Below, one piece after another: positions 38,498-47,538 of a DNA stretch of 64,000 nt. The translations under genes were made by a program, and so were the position numbers. Position 1 is the first letter of the stretch; every line of letters starts with the position of its first letter. The stretch lies in assembly GCF_029626035.1 (NCBI RefSeq), contig NZ_JARUBE010000003.1, forward strand, positions 2,294,001 through 2,358,000. Direction: 5' to 3'. A model generated the notes under the pieces. The model did no database searches. It had not been told where the DNA came from and saw only the letters and a program-made list of their open reading frames with translations. The stretch is from Micromonospora sp. WMMD980. Lineage in GTDB: Bacteria; Actinomycetota; Actinomycetes; Mycobacteriales; Micromonosporaceae.

Positions 38498-38833
38498 ATG
38501 ACGGTCGCCCGGTCCATCCTGCTGTTCCTGGTCGCCGCGCTGGCCGAGATCGGCGGCGCCTGGCTGGTCTGGCAGGGCTGGCGGGAGGACCGCGGGCTGC
38601 TCTGGGTCGCCGGCGGGATCGCCGCGCTGGGCGTCTACGGCTTCGTGGCCACGTTCCAGCCCGACCCGAACTTCGGGCGGATCCTCGCCGCCTACGGCGG
38701 CATCTTCGTCGCCGGGTCGCTGGCCTGGGCCATGGTCGTCGACAGGTTCCGGCCCGACCGCTACGACCTCGTCGGCGCGGCCGTCTGCCTGGTCGGCGTC
38801 GCGGTCATCATGTACGCGCCGCGCGCGAGCTGA
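38498..38833 (+). CDS. ynfA: YnfA family (UPF0060) membrane protein
   Basis: A 111-residue protein with four hydrophobic helices. The opening [20 protein letters not shown] and the [21 protein letters not shown] loop are diagnostic of YnfA, an SMR-like small membrane protein whose transport substrate is unsettled. TACGGT (38485-38490) lies 7 bases before the ATG, so it can be transcribed apart from merR, although the 16-base spacing also allows read-through. Pairing with a metal-type MerR suggests a role in metal or cation efflux, by inference. Confidence 0.9.
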   Translation: MTVARSILLFLVAALAEIGGAWLVWQGWREDRGLLWVAGGIAALGVYGFVATFQPDPNFGRILAAYGGIFVAGSLAWAMVVDRFRPDRYDLVGAAVCLVGVAVIMYAPRAS

Positions 38834-38838
38834 CCACG

Positions 38839-39768
38839 GTGCTGTTCCGTCCGAAGAGCGCGGAGCTGTCGTTCCGCCACGGCGACGACGTGCTGGTCGG
38901 CGACCTGGTCCGGCCGCCCTGGCCGGGGCCGTACCCGGCGGTGGTCTTCGTCGAGGGCTCCGGCCCCGGCGGGCGTGACCAGCGGGACTGGCAGACCCGG
39001 CTCGCCGCCGCCGGCTTCGCCAGCCTCGCCTACGACAAGCCCGGCTCCGGCGCGTCCACCGGCGACTGGACCCGGCAGAGCCTGACCGATCGGGCGGGAG
39101 AAACCCTGGCCGGGGTGGACGCGTTGCGATCACGGTCGGACGTCCGCGCGAACGCCGTCGCGTTGGTCGGCGGCAGCCAGGGTGGCTGGGTGGCGCCGCT
39201 CGCCGCGTCCCGTTCCCCCGCCGCCGTCGCCGCGGTGGTGAGCGTCTCCGGCCCCGGCGTGCCGGTGGTGGCGCAGGAGGAGTACCGGTTGCGTCGTCAA
39301 CTCGTCGCGACGGGCTTCACCGCCGACGACGCCCGGCAGGCGCTGGCGCTGCTGCACGAGCAGATCGACCGGGTGCGGGCCGGCGACGCCCCGGCCGCGG
39401 TGCACGCCGCGCAGGCTCGATGGCACCAGGCGCCCTGGTACCCGCTGCTCGCCGGCACCTCACCCGCGACGATCGCCTTCCTCGCCGGCATCGCCGACCA
39501 CAACCCGGAGCCGGCGCTCGCCGCCCTGCGCTGCCCGTTGCTGGCGATCTTCGGCGCCGACGACGTGCAGGTCCCAGTCGAGCCAAGCGTGCGCGCCCTG
39601 GCCCGGATCCTCGGCGACGCCGGGCACCCCGACCACACGGTCGTGGTGTTCCCGGACGCCGACCACGGCATCCGGGTGGGGGGCGTGCGGGCGCCCGGCT
39701 TCGACGAGCTGGTGGTGACCTGGCTCCAGCGCCGACTGTCCGCGCCGCCCCGGCCCGAGGATCCGTGA
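38839..39768 (+). CDS. Alpha/beta hydrolase (acyl-CoA thioester/dienelactone-like)
   Basis: A 309-residue hydrolase starting at GTG 38839, five bases after the ynfA stop, so probably co-transcribed. It has the nucleophile elbow VGGSQGGW (Ser about 116), an Asp in IFGADDVQVP and His in PDADHGIR. The EGSGPGGRDQ loop near residue 35 forms the oxyanion hole. The layout resembles BAAT/prolyl-oligopeptidase-type esterases. No signal peptide. A metabolic link to ynfA is not evident. Confidence 0.82.
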   Translation: MLFRPKSAELSFRHGDDVLVGDLVRPPWPGPYPAVVFVEGSGPGGRDQRDWQTRLAAAGFASLAYDKPGSGASTGDWTRQSLTDRAGETLAGVDALRSRSDVRANAVALVGGSQGGWVAPLAASRSPAAVAAVVSVSGPGVPVVAQEEYRLRRQLVATGFTADDARQALALLHEQIDRVRAGDAPAAVHAAQARWHQAPWYPLLAGTSPATIAFLAGIADHNPEPALAALRCPLLAIFGADDVQVPVEPSVRALARILGDAGHPDHTVVVFPDADHGIRVGGVRAPGFDELVVTWLQRRLSAPPRPEDP

Positions 39769-39834
39769 GATGGGCGCGGCCGATCCGGCACCCGGCGGGG
39801 CTCGGCGCCGAGGCTGGACGGCGGCGCACCGGCC

Positions 39835-40656
39835 TCACCCCGCCGCGGCGCCGCCGTCGAGGCCGGCGACCTCGCGGACCGCCGCGACGATGGCGGGCGC
39901 GTCCTTCTTGAGCAGCGCGCCGTGGTTGCTGGCGACCTTCGCGCTGACCCGGATGTGCGGGTTGCGGGCGGTCACCGCGTCGAGCCCGGCGCGGATCCGC
40001 TCCTGCTCGTCGCCCCGGCTGCCCAGCGACGTGCCCGACGCGACCACGTAGCGCACCGGGACGGTGATCCGGTCGAGCACCGGGCCCAGTTCGCGCTCCC
40101 GGGAGAGCCGGCCGAGCTCGATGTTGCTCTCGGCCTGCTGGGCGGCGCTCATCCGCGGGGTCAGTCCGGTCGGGCGCAGCAGGGGCGTCACCCAGCCCAG
40201 CCGCCTGAACAGCTTCCGGATCCGCTGCTCCATGGCGTCGTCGAGCCAGTCGTAGGGGAACGCGCCGTCGACCAGGACCGCGCCGACCGTACGGTGGGGG
40301 TTGCGCTCGGCCCAGTGCGCGCCGACGACGGCACCGTAGGACCAGCCCACCAGCAGCGCCCGGTCCACGCCCCGGGCGGCGAGGACGGCGTCGACGTCAC
40401 GGACGGCTGCCTCGAAGGAGTAGTCCGCCGACCGCTTCGACCGGCCACGGGCCCGCTCGTCATAGGTGATGTGCCGCCACCCGTCGCCCAGGCCGGCGAT
40501 GACCCGCCGCCAGTAGCCCTGGGTGGCGAACTGGCCGTTCAGGTAGAGCACGGGCACGCCGGCGCCGCCGGTGTCGGTGACCGCCAGGGCGGTGTCTTCG
40601 ACGGGCACCATACCGCTCCACGTCGAGCCGGTCGCGGGGGTGATGTTCTTCGTCAT
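39835..40656 (-). CDS. Alpha/beta hydrolase in the DUF4097 operon
   Basis: A 273-residue hydrolase. LYLNGQFATQGYW forms the oxyanion region, the nucleophile elbow is VGWSYGAVV (Ser about 108), and the His is in ASNHGALL, so the triad is present although the HG motif is replaced by NGQ. AGGAGA lies 6 bases before the ATG. It follows the DUF4097 gene by 34 bases on the same strand and is thus the second gene of an operon transcribed away from the fusion regulator at 41577. Confidence 0.85.
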   Translation of the reverse strand: MTKNITPATGSTWSGMVPVEDTALAVTDTGGAGVPVLYLNGQFATQGYWRRVIAGLGDGWRHITYDERARGRSKRSADYSFEAAVRDVDAVLAARGVDRALLVGWSYGAVVGAHWAERNPHRTVGAVLVDGAFPYDWLDDAMEQRIRKLFRRLGWVTPLLRPTGLTPRMSAAQQAESNIELGRLSRERELGPVLDRITVPVRYVVASGTSLGSRGDEQERIRAGLDAVTARNPHIRVSAKVASNHGALLKKDAPAIVAAVREVAGLDGGAAAG

Positions 40657-40690
40657 GTCTTCTCCTGCGCGGGGTGGGTGTCGGTCGGAT

Positions 40691-41356
40691 TCAGAGGCTG
40701 CGGGCGGTGATGTCGCCGTGCGAGGTGGTGGCGCGGATGTCGAGCACGGCGGAGCCGTCGTCGCGCAGGGCGTTGCTGACGCGGCCGTGGTCGGTGCCGG
40801 CGTCCAGGGTGGCGGGGACACCGCTGGCGGCGGCGACCGTGATGTCGCCGGAGCGGGTGCGCAGCACGAGCGTGCCCCGTACCGCCTCGGCGATCCGGAT
40901 GTCGCCTCGGGCGGTGCTGATCTCCGCGGCGCCGGTGAGCCGGCCGATCTCGACGTCGCCGTCGGTCGCGGTCAGGCGCACGCTCGCGGCCTCGTCGATC
41001 TTGACCTGCCGGTACGCGCCGTCGACGGTGACGTCGCCGAGGCGACCGACGCCGCGTACCTCGACGGCACCGGAGCTGGCCTGCACGCGGGAGTCGGCGG
41101 GCAGCCGCACGGTGACCTCGACGGAGCCGGCGGCACCGACGATCCGGTTGGTGGGCTCGGGGACGTGGATCCGCAGGACGCCCTCGGCGTAGGTGACGAC
41201 CGTCTGCTCCGCGGTCCTGGCGTCCCGCCCCTTGGCGGCGTCGGCGGGTCGGACCTCGACGGTGGTGTCGGCCCGGTCCGCGGCGATGACCTGGATGCGA
41301 CCGGCGGGCACGTCCAGGACGGCGGCGATCGGGGCGGGGGTGGCGAACGTCTGCAT
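40691..41356 (-). CDS. DUF4097 beta-strand repeat protein
   Basis: A 221-residue protein made of repeated short beta strands with the pattern seen in DUF4097 (for example GDVEIGRLTGAAEISTARGD and RSGDITVAAASG), which build a right-handed beta-solenoid-like fold. No signal peptide or membrane helix is present, so it is likely cytoplasmic. GGGAGAG precedes the ATG. The promoter region upstream is dense in GTTGC elements shared with the divergent regulator. Function is unknown; it is found next to regulators in many actinobacteria. Confidence 0.82.
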   Translation of the reverse strand: MQTFATPAPIAAVLDVPAGRIQVIAADRADTTVEVRPADAAKGRDARTAEQTVVTYAEGVLRIHVPEPTNRIVGAAGSVEVTVRLPADSRVQASSGAVEVRGVGRLGDVTVDGAYRQVKIDEAASVRLTATDGDVEIGRLTGAAEISTARGDIRIAEAVRGTLVLRTRSGDITVAAASGVPATLDAGTDHGRVSNALRDDGSAVLDIRATTSHGDITARSL

Positions 41357-41377
41357 CGTGCTCTCCCAGGGGTTTCC

Positions 41378-41529
41378 GTTGCTCGTTTCCAACACCGGAA
41401 ACGCTACGTTGCGTTCCATTATCTAGCAACGTTCCTGTTGCACCTAACTCGCATTTAAGCAGTTCGAAGGCACTTTATCGTTGCAACTGATCTGAAATTA
41501 ACGCAACGTTGTCGAGGCATCGTTGCAAC
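41378..41529. promoter_or_regulatory. Cluster of GTTGC operator elements
   Basis: Within about 150 bases between the divergent DUF4097 and regulator genes I count GTTGC at 41378 and 41408, the inverted pair GCAAC/GTTGC at 41426-41430 and 41437-41441, the palindrome GTTGCAAC at 41480-41487 and again at 41522-41529, and CAACGTTG at 41504-41511. The region is also much less GC-rich than its surroundings. This looks like a multi-site operator bound cooperatively by one protein. Confidence 0.72.
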
Positions 41530-41576
41530 AGACTGGCGGTGAACGCTATGCTCGCGCCGGATGAGAGGAGATCGCG

Positions 41577-42338
41577 ATGCCGGGGGGCAGACTCACCCAG
41601 CAGGAACGCCAACGGATCGCGGCGGGGCTGGCCGAGAGCCTCGCCTACGCGGAGATCGCCCGACGCCTCGACCGTCCGACCTCCACGATCACCCGCGAGG
41701 TGATGCGCAACGGCGGCCCCACCGCCTACCGCGCCGAGCTGGCCCACCGCGCCACCGAACGCCGAGCCCGGCGACGCACCACAGCCACCTCCCGCGGGTC
41801 GCAGCCGCAGCCCCAGCGGCAAGGGCGCGACGCCGTGGCCCTGACCGAGTACGAGGAGACGCTGACCACCGTGCTCATGGCCTCGGGCCTGCCGACTATG
41901 GCAGCCCGGGTGCTGACCTGCCTGTTCACCACCGACGCGGGCAGCCTCACCGCGGCCGACCTCACCCGGCACCTCCAGGTCAGTCCCGCCTCCATCTCCA
42001 AGGCGATCACCTTCCTGGCGGGGCAGAGCCTGGTCCGCCGGGAACGCGACGACCGCCGCCGGGAGCGCTACGTCGTCGACGACGACCTCTTCTACCAGGC
42101 GACGATCGCCAGCGCCCGCGCCAACGACCACCTCGTCGCCGTCGCCCGCCAGGGCGTCACCCTGCTCGGACCCGACACCCCGGCCGCCGCCCGCCTGGAG
42201 AACATCGCCCGCTTCCTCGACTTCATCAGCGAGAACATCACCCGCGCCGCCGAGCAGGCCCGCGAGATCCTGCGTACCGCTCCGCGGGCGCCCGGGAAGG
42301 ACCAGCCGGTCGACCAGCACTCCCCCGGCGGGCGGTAG
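41577..42338 (+). CDS. Fusion regulator: IS30-like HTH plus MarR/GbsR-like winged helix
   Basis: A 253-residue regulator with two DNA-binding parts. Residues 5-45 (LTQQERQRIAAGLAESLAYAEIARRLDRPTSTITREV in two pieces) look like the HTH_38 domain of IS30 transposases. After a Gln/Arg linker, residues 88-170 form a MarR/GbsR-like winged helix with LQVSPASISKAITFLAGQ as the recognition region. A helical C-terminus ends in a polar tail. AGAGGAG precedes the ATG. It probably binds the GTTGC cluster upstream and controls itself and the DUF4097-hydrolase operon. Confidence 0.78.
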   Translation: MPGGRLTQQERQRIAAGLAESLAYAEIARRLDRPTSTITREVMRNGGPTAYRAELAHRATERRARRRTTATSRGSQPQPQRQGRDAVALTEYEETLTTVLMASGLPTMAARVLTCLFTTDAGSLTAADLTRHLQVSPASISKAITFLAGQSLVRRERDDRRRERYVVDDDLFYQATIASARANDHLVAVARQGVTLLGPDTPAAARLENIARFLDFISENITRAAEQAREILRTAPRAPGKDQPVDQHSPGGR

Positions 42339-42493
42339 GTCAGGTCGATCGACGTGGTCGAAGGGTCTGCCGCTCGCGCTCCTGCACATCGAGTACGGCG
42401 AACCGCATGATCACGATCCATCACCGAGGCGGGTGCTCGAAACAGCTCACTGCGCGGCCCACACAACCCGTCGCGTCGATCTAGGGTGACGCG

Positions 42494-43168
42494 ATGACCG
42501 CCGAGCCCGTGACGACAGTACTGTTCGACTTCGCCTGGACTCTGTTCGCCAGAGACTCGGAACGCTGGGTGGGCAACGCGGCGGCATCGCTCGACCGGAC
42601 ATTGGCTGCCGGCGAGGCGCACCGTATCGCTGGCGACTTCGCGGACCTGCTGCGAAAGACGGCCACGGATCCGGCCCACATCGCCCGAGATCTGGATCCG
42701 GGAGTCTGGGATCGGGCGATCCTCGCCGTGCTGCAACAGCTTCCCGGGGTGGACCAGGCGCTGGCAGCGGTCTTGCACGAAACACACGCCGAAGCGATCG
42801 AGCCGTACGCGGACACCGTCGCCACCCTGTCCGCACTGCGTGACAGCGGTGTTCGCATCGGCGTCGTCAGCAACGTCGGCTGGGACATCCGCACCTGCTT
42901 CGCGCGGCACGGGCTCGACGGCCATGTCGATGCGTTCGTACTGTCCTACGAGGTCGGCTTCGTCAAACCGGACCCTCGGATCTGGGTCGCCGCCCTCGAA
43001 GCCCTCCGTGCCGCACCGCGTCAGACCCTGATGGTCGGTGATCATCCCGCCGGCGACGGCGGATCGGTTTCCGCCGGCATACCAGCGCTGATCCTGCCGA
43101 TGGTGGATTCGCCCGCGGAGAAACGCGGCTTCGAACACGTGCTCAGGCTTGCCCGAGTTCCGTCCTGA
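42494..43168 (+). CDS. HAD-superfamily hydrolase with altered DxD motif (second copy)
   Basis: A 224-residue HAD protein related to the one at 3103: VVSNVGWDIR, LSYEVGFVKPDP and MVGDHPAGDGG correspond closely. Motif I reads DFAWTLF, so the second Asp is Ala, and the Gly before Thr is Trp. The nucleophilic Asp, the motif II Ser, the Lys and the metal-binding Asp remain. Chemistry may differ from a phosphatase. TAGGGT (42482-42487) lies 6 bases before the ATG. The 155 bases before it hold no gene. Confidence 0.8.
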   Translation: MTAEPVTTVLFDFAWTLFARDSERWVGNAAASLDRTLAAGEAHRIAGDFADLLRKTATDPAHIARDLDPGVWDRAILAVLQQLPGVDQALAAVLHETHAEAIEPYADTVATLSALRDSGVRIGVVSNVGWDIRTCFARHGLDGHVDAFVLSYEVGFVKPDPRIWVAALEALRAAPRQTLMVGDHPAGDGGSVSAGIPALILPMVDSPAEKRGFEHVLRLARVPS

Positions 43169-43501
43169 CAGGTCCGTCGCCGGCACTCACGTGAAGCTCC
43201 CGTGACGTTGATCCATTCGAGCCGACCTCGGTGCGTCCTCACGGAGGCATCCTGTCGTCGGACATACATGACCTCGTCCTCGACGACCGGACCGCGCCGG
43301 CGCGGAGGAGGACCGGAACCGCCGATGTCAGGGCGAGAAGACAGCCGTCGCAGCTGCCGGGCAGCAGCACATCCAGGTCCTCCACCATCCCCTTCCGGTC
43401 CACGGTGACGGCGAGCGCCACTTGATCCACACCATCTCGGGGAGGTGGCCGCACCGGGCGGAAGCCGATTGGACGACAGGGACAACGGGTAGAACCGTCG
43501 C
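43169..43501. other. Gap with possible decayed coding remnant
   Basis: No convincing intact gene. On the minus strand 43454-43239 one frame reads like protein in its middle (VDQVALAVTVDRKGMVEDLD and a CDGC segment). A neighbouring frame becomes protein-like further on (VVEDEVMYVRRQDA, then RLEWINVT) near 43305-43200, as if a frameshift had split an old gene. No start with a binding site is visible. Base composition is slightly lower in GC than the surroundings. Confidence 0.3.
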
Positions 43502-43732
43502 ATGCGGCGAGAACTCGGCGACCCGATGATCAAGAGCCGCCGGAGCGTCGTCGTCATCGTCGGGATCAACTGCCTGCTCCTGACCTTCTTGGTGGTCCAA
43601 GCCCTTCGAGACGACTCCTGGGTGTGGCGGCTGTTGGTCCTGGTCGGGGCCGCCGGCGTGGCTTTCCTGACCGGCCTGCTGGTCTGGACCCGCCTCGTTC
43701 GCGGCGACGACCACACGCAGCGCCATCACTAG
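43502..43732 (+). CDS. Small two-helix membrane protein
   Basis: A 76-residue protein with two hydrophobic helices (VVVIVGINCLLLTFLVVQ and LLVLVGAAGVAFLTGLLVW) joined by a short charged loop, and a His-rich end (DDHTQRHH). Unknown function. A TAGAAC box 6 bases before the ATG is a weak fit to the leaderless pattern; a second in-frame ATG eight codons later is possible. Nothing in the neighbourhood suggests a role. Confidence 0.6.
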   Translation: MRRELGDPMIKSRRSVVVIVGINCLLLTFLVVQALRDDSWVWRLLVLVGAAGVAFLTGLLVWTRLVRGDDHTQRHH

Positions 43733-43853
43733 CTTCCCTCAACGGCTGCACGCCCATCTCAGGGTCGGACCTCGCCCCTCGCCTGTCAGTTCCGGGCCTC
43801 CGGCGGTTCCGCCCCGATCAGCGAGCACAACTCGCGAAGGGTGACGGCGTCAC

Positions 43854-46800
43854 TTACTTGGCGTTGAAGTAGTTCGCCTCCGGGTGGTGCACCACGATCG
43901 CGTCGGTGGCCTGCTCCGGCACCAACTGGAACTCCTCCGACAACTGCACCCCGATCCGCTCCGCCCCGAGCAGCCCGACGATCTTCGCCCGGTCCTCCAG
44001 GTCGGGGCAGGCCGGATAGCCGAACGCGTACCGGCAACCCCGGTAGTCGGTGCGGAGCAGGCCGGCCAGGTCGGCCGGGTCGTCGTCGGCGACCGTCCCC
44101 CCGCCCGGCAGCACCAGCTCGGAGCGGATCCGTCGGTGCCAGTACTCCGCCAGCGCCTCGGTGAGCTGCACGGACAGGCCGTGCACCTCCAGGTAGTCGC
44201 GGTACTCGTTGGCCGCGAACATCTTCGCCGTGTATTCGCTGATCGGCTGCCCGACGGTGACCAGCTGCAACGCCACCACGTCGAGCTGCTCGCCCCCGGG
44301 CCGGAAGAAGTCGGCCAGGCACAACCGGCGCTCCTGCCGCTGCCGAGGGAAGGAGAACCGGGCCCGCTCGCTGTGCCCGTTCTCGTCCAGCACCACCAGG
44401 TCGTTGCCCTCGGAGTAGGCCGGGAAGTAGCCGTACACCACGGCCGCCTCCAGCACCTGGTCGGAGATCAGCCGGTCCAGCCAGTAGCGCAGCCGGGGCC
44501 GGCCCTCGGTCTCCACCAACTCCTCGTACGACGGGCCCTTGCCGCCGCGGGCGCCGCGCAGCCCCCACTGGCCCAGGAACGTGGCCCGCTCGTCGAGCAG
44601 CGCCGAATAGTCGGCCAGCGGCACGCCCTTGACCACCCGGGTGCCGAAGAACGGCGGCGTGGGCACGCCCACCTCCACCGCCACGTCGGAGCGGACCGAG
44701 GCGTCGTCCAGCTCCGGCAGCGCCTCGCGGACCTGCGCCCGCTGCCGCTCCCGACGCTCCCGGCGGGTGGCCAGCGCGGCCTCCCGCTCCGGGTCGACCA
44801 CCGGCGCGCCGCCGCGCTTCGCGGCCATCACCCGGTCCATCAGGGACAGCCCCTCGAACGCGTCCCGGGCATAGTGCACCTGACCCGGGTAGATCGACCG
44901 CAGGTCGTCCTCCACGTACGCCCGGGTCAGCGCCGCACCGCCGAGCAGCACCGGCCAGCGCTCGGCCACACCGCGCGAGGCCATCTCGGCCAGGTTCTCC
45001 TTCATGACGACCGTGCTCTTGACCAGCAGCCCGGACATGCCGATGGCGTCGGCCCGATGCTCCTCCGCCGCGTCGAGGATCGCGTTGATCGGCTGCTTGA
45101 TGCCGATGTTGACCACGTCGTAGCCGTTGTTGGACAGGATGATGTCGACCAGGTTCTTGCCGATGTCGTGCACGTCGCCCTTGACCGTGGCGAGGACGAT
45201 TCGGCCCTTCCCGTCGTCGTCCGCCTTCTCCATGTGCGGCTCCAGGTAGGCCACCGCGGTCTTCATCACCTCGGCCGACTGGAGCACGAACGGCAGCTGC
45301 ATCTGGCCCGAGCCGAACAGCTCGCCGACCACCTTCATGCCGTCGAGCAGCAGGTCGTTGATGATGGACAGCGGCGTGCGCCCCTCGGCCATCGCGGTGT
45401 CCAGGTCGGCCTCCAGGCCGTTGCGCTCCCCGTCGATGATCCGCCGCTTGAGCCGCTCCTCCAACGGCAGCGCGGCCAACTCCTCGGCCCGGGTGGCCCG
45501 CGCCGAAGCCGCGTCGACGCCCTCGAAGACCTCGATGAACCGCTGCACCGGGTCGTAGCCCTCGCGGCGGCGGTCGTAGACCAGGTCGAGCGCCACCTCG
45601 CGCTGCTCGTCCGGGATCTTCGACATCGGCAGGATCTTGCTGGCGTGCACGATGGCCGAGCTCAGGCCGGCCTGCACGCACTCGTGCAGGAACACCGAGT
45701 TGAGCACCTGCCGGGCCGCCGGGTTCAGGCCGAACGAGACGTTCGAGATGCCGGCGGTGAAGTTGACACCCGGGTAGCGGGCGGTGATCTCCCGGATCGC
45801 CTCGATGGTCTCGATGCCGTCGCGGCGCGTCTCCTCCTGCCCGGTGGCGATGGGGAACGTCAACGCGTCGATGAGGATGTCCTCCCGGCGCAGCCCCCAC
45901 CGGCCGGTCAGGTCGTCGATCAGCCGGGCGGCCACCCGTACCTTCCACTCCCGGGTGCGGGCCTGGCCCTCCTCGTCGATGAGCAGCGCCACGACGGCGG
46001 CGCCGTGTTCCCTGACCACCGGCATGATCCGTGCGTAGCGGGAGTCGGGGCCGTCGCCGTCCTCGAAGTTCACCGAGTTGACCACGCACCGGCCGCCGAG
46101 CATCTCCAGCCCGGCCTCGATCACCGCCGGCTCGGTGGAGTCCAGCACGATCGGCAGGGTGGACGCGGTGGCGAACCGGCCGGCCAGCTCCCGCATGTCC
46201 TGCGTGCCGTCGCGGCCGACGTAGTCGACGCAGAGGTCGAGCAGGTGTGACCCGTCCCGGGCCTGGTTGCGGGCGATCTCCACGCAGGACTGCCAGTCGG
46301 CGGCCAGCATCGCCTCGCGGAACGCCTTCGAGCCGTTGGCGTTGGTGCGCTCCCCCACCATCAGGACGCTGGCGTCCTGGGCGAACGGCACGTGGTGGTA
46401 GATCGAGGAGACGCCGGCCTCCGGCTCGGGCTCCCGGGCCACCGGACGCCGCCCGCCGAGCCGCTCCACCAGCACCCGGATGTGCTCCGGCGTGGTGCCG
46501 CAGCAGCCGCCGATCAGCCCGACGCCGTAGTCGTCGACGAACTGCTCCAGCGCGGCGGCCATGTCCTCCGGGCCGAGCGGGAAGTAGGCTCCGTCGGCGG
46601 TCAGCACCGGCAGGCCGGCGTTCGGCATCACCGACACCGGCAGGCGCGAGTGCCGGGACAGGTAGCGCAGGTGCTCGCCCATCTCGGCCGGGCCGGTGGA
46701 GCAGTTGAGCCCGATCAGGTCGACCCCGAGCGGCTCGATCGCGGTCAGCGCCGCGCCGATCTCGCTGCCCAGCAGCATGGTGCCGGTGGTCTCCATGGCC

Positions 46801-47369
46801 ACCTGACAGATGATCACCACGTCCCGGTCGGCCTCGTCACGGGCCCGCTTCGCGCCGACCACCGCCGCCTTGACCTGGAGCAGGTCCTGACAGGTCTCGA
46901 TGATCAGCCCGTCCGCGCCGCCGGCGATCAGGCCGGCGGCGTTCTCCTGGTACGCGTCGCGCAGCGAGGCGTAGCTCGCGTGGCCCAGGGTCGGCAGCTT
47001 GGTGCCCGGCCCCATCGAGCCCAGCACGAACCGTGGCCGCTCCGACGTCGCGTACGCGTCGGCGGCTTCCCGGGCGATGCGCGCGCCCGCCTCGGACAGC
47101 TCCCGGATGCGCTCGGCGATGCCGTACTCGGCGAGGTTGGGCAGGTTGGCGCCGAACGTGTTGGTCTCCACGCAGTCGGCGCCGGCGGCCAGGTAAGCCT
47201 CGTGCACGCCGCGGACCACGTCCGGCCGGGTGACGTTGAGGATCTCGTTGCAGCCCTCGAGGCCGTCGAAGTCGTCCAGGGTGAGGTCGGCCGAGTGGAG
47301 CATCGTCCCCATCGCGCCGTCGGCGATGAGGATCCGGTCCGCCAGCAGGTCGCGCAACGAAGTAGCCAC
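43854..47369 (-). CDS. metH: Cobalamin-dependent methionine synthase MetH
   Basis: A 1171-residue enzyme transferring a methyl group from methyltetrahydrofolate to homocysteine via B12. Domains in order: homocysteine-binding barrel (about 1-320) with zinc ligands in GLNCSTG and GGCCGTTPEH; pterin-binding barrel (about 330-610); B12-binding module (about 640-890) with the axial His in GDVHDIGKNLV; and activation domain (about 920-1171). All are intact. TAGCCT (47381-47376) lies 6 bases before GTG 47369, implying a leaderless mRNA. I see no room or consensus for a cobalamin riboswitch. Confidence 0.96.
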   Translation of the reverse strand: MATSLRDLLADRILIADGAMGTMLHSADLTLDDFDGLEGCNEILNVTRPDVVRGVHEAYLAAGADCVETNTFGANLPNLAEYGIAERIRELSEAGARIAREAADAYATSERPRFVLGSMGPGTKLPTLGHASYASLRDAYQENAAGLIAGGADGLIIETCQDLLQVKAAVVGAKRARDEADRDVVIICQVAMETTGTMLLGSEIGAALTAIEPLGVDLIGLNCSTGPAEMGEHLRYLSRHSRLPVSVMPNAGLPVLTADGAYFPLGPEDMAAALEQFVDDYGVGLIGGCCGTTPEHIRVLVERLGGRRPVAREPEPEAGVSSIYHHVPFAQDASVLMVGERTNANGSKAFREAMLAADWQSCVEIARNQARDGSHLLDLCVDYVGRDGTQDMRELAGRFATASTLPIVLDSTEPAVIEAGLEMLGGRCVVNSVNFEDGDGPDSRYARIMPVVREHGAAVVALLIDEEGQARTREWKVRVAARLIDDLTGRWGLRREDILIDALTFPIATGQEETRRDGIETIEAIREITARYPGVNFTAGISNVSFGLNPAARQVLNSVFLHECVQAGLSSAIVHASKILPMSKIPDEQREVALDLVYDRRREGYDPVQRFIEVFEGVDAASARATRAEELAALPLEERLKRRIIDGERNGLEADLDTAMAEGRTPLSIINDLLLDGMKVVGELFGSGQMQLPFVLQSAEVMKTAVAYLEPHMEKADDDGKGRIVLATVKGDVHDIGKNLVDIILSNNGYDVVNIGIKQPINAILDAAEEHRADAIGMSGLLVKSTVVMKENLAEMASRGVAERWPVLLGGAALTRAYVEDDLRSIYPGQVHYARDAFEGLSLMDRVMAAKRGGAPVVDPEREAALATRRERRERQRAQVREALPELDDASVRSDVAVEVGVPTPPFFGTRVVKGVPLADYSALLDERATFLGQWGLRGARGGKGPSYEELVETEGRPRLRYWLDRLISDQVLEAAVVYGYFPAYSEGNDLVVLDENGHSERARFSFPRQRQERRLCLADFFRPGGEQLDVVALQLVTVGQPISEYTAKMFAANEYRDYLEVHGLSVQLTEALAEYWHRRIRSELVLPGGGTVADDDPADLAGLLRTDYRGCRYAFGYPACPDLEDRAKIVGLLGAERIGVQLSEEFQLVPEQATDAIVVHHPEANYFNAK

Positions 47370-47538
47370 GAGGCCAGGCTAGTGCGCCGAGGCACGGGGC
47401 GGTCACACCAAACGCGCCATCCCACATAGTGTCGGCCGGATCACCGCGTACCTTTCATCCGGTTCGACCGGGTGGTCGGGCCGGGCGACCGGCGCGGCCG
47501 GCGGGCCGGCTCCGGCGGCGGCACGTAGGCTGGCGGAC

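Noticed and set aside
41577..41715. IS30 insertion sequence, suggested by the HTH_38-like N-terminus
   Set aside because: There is no DDE catalytic domain and no terminal inverted repeats; the domain is part of a regulator.
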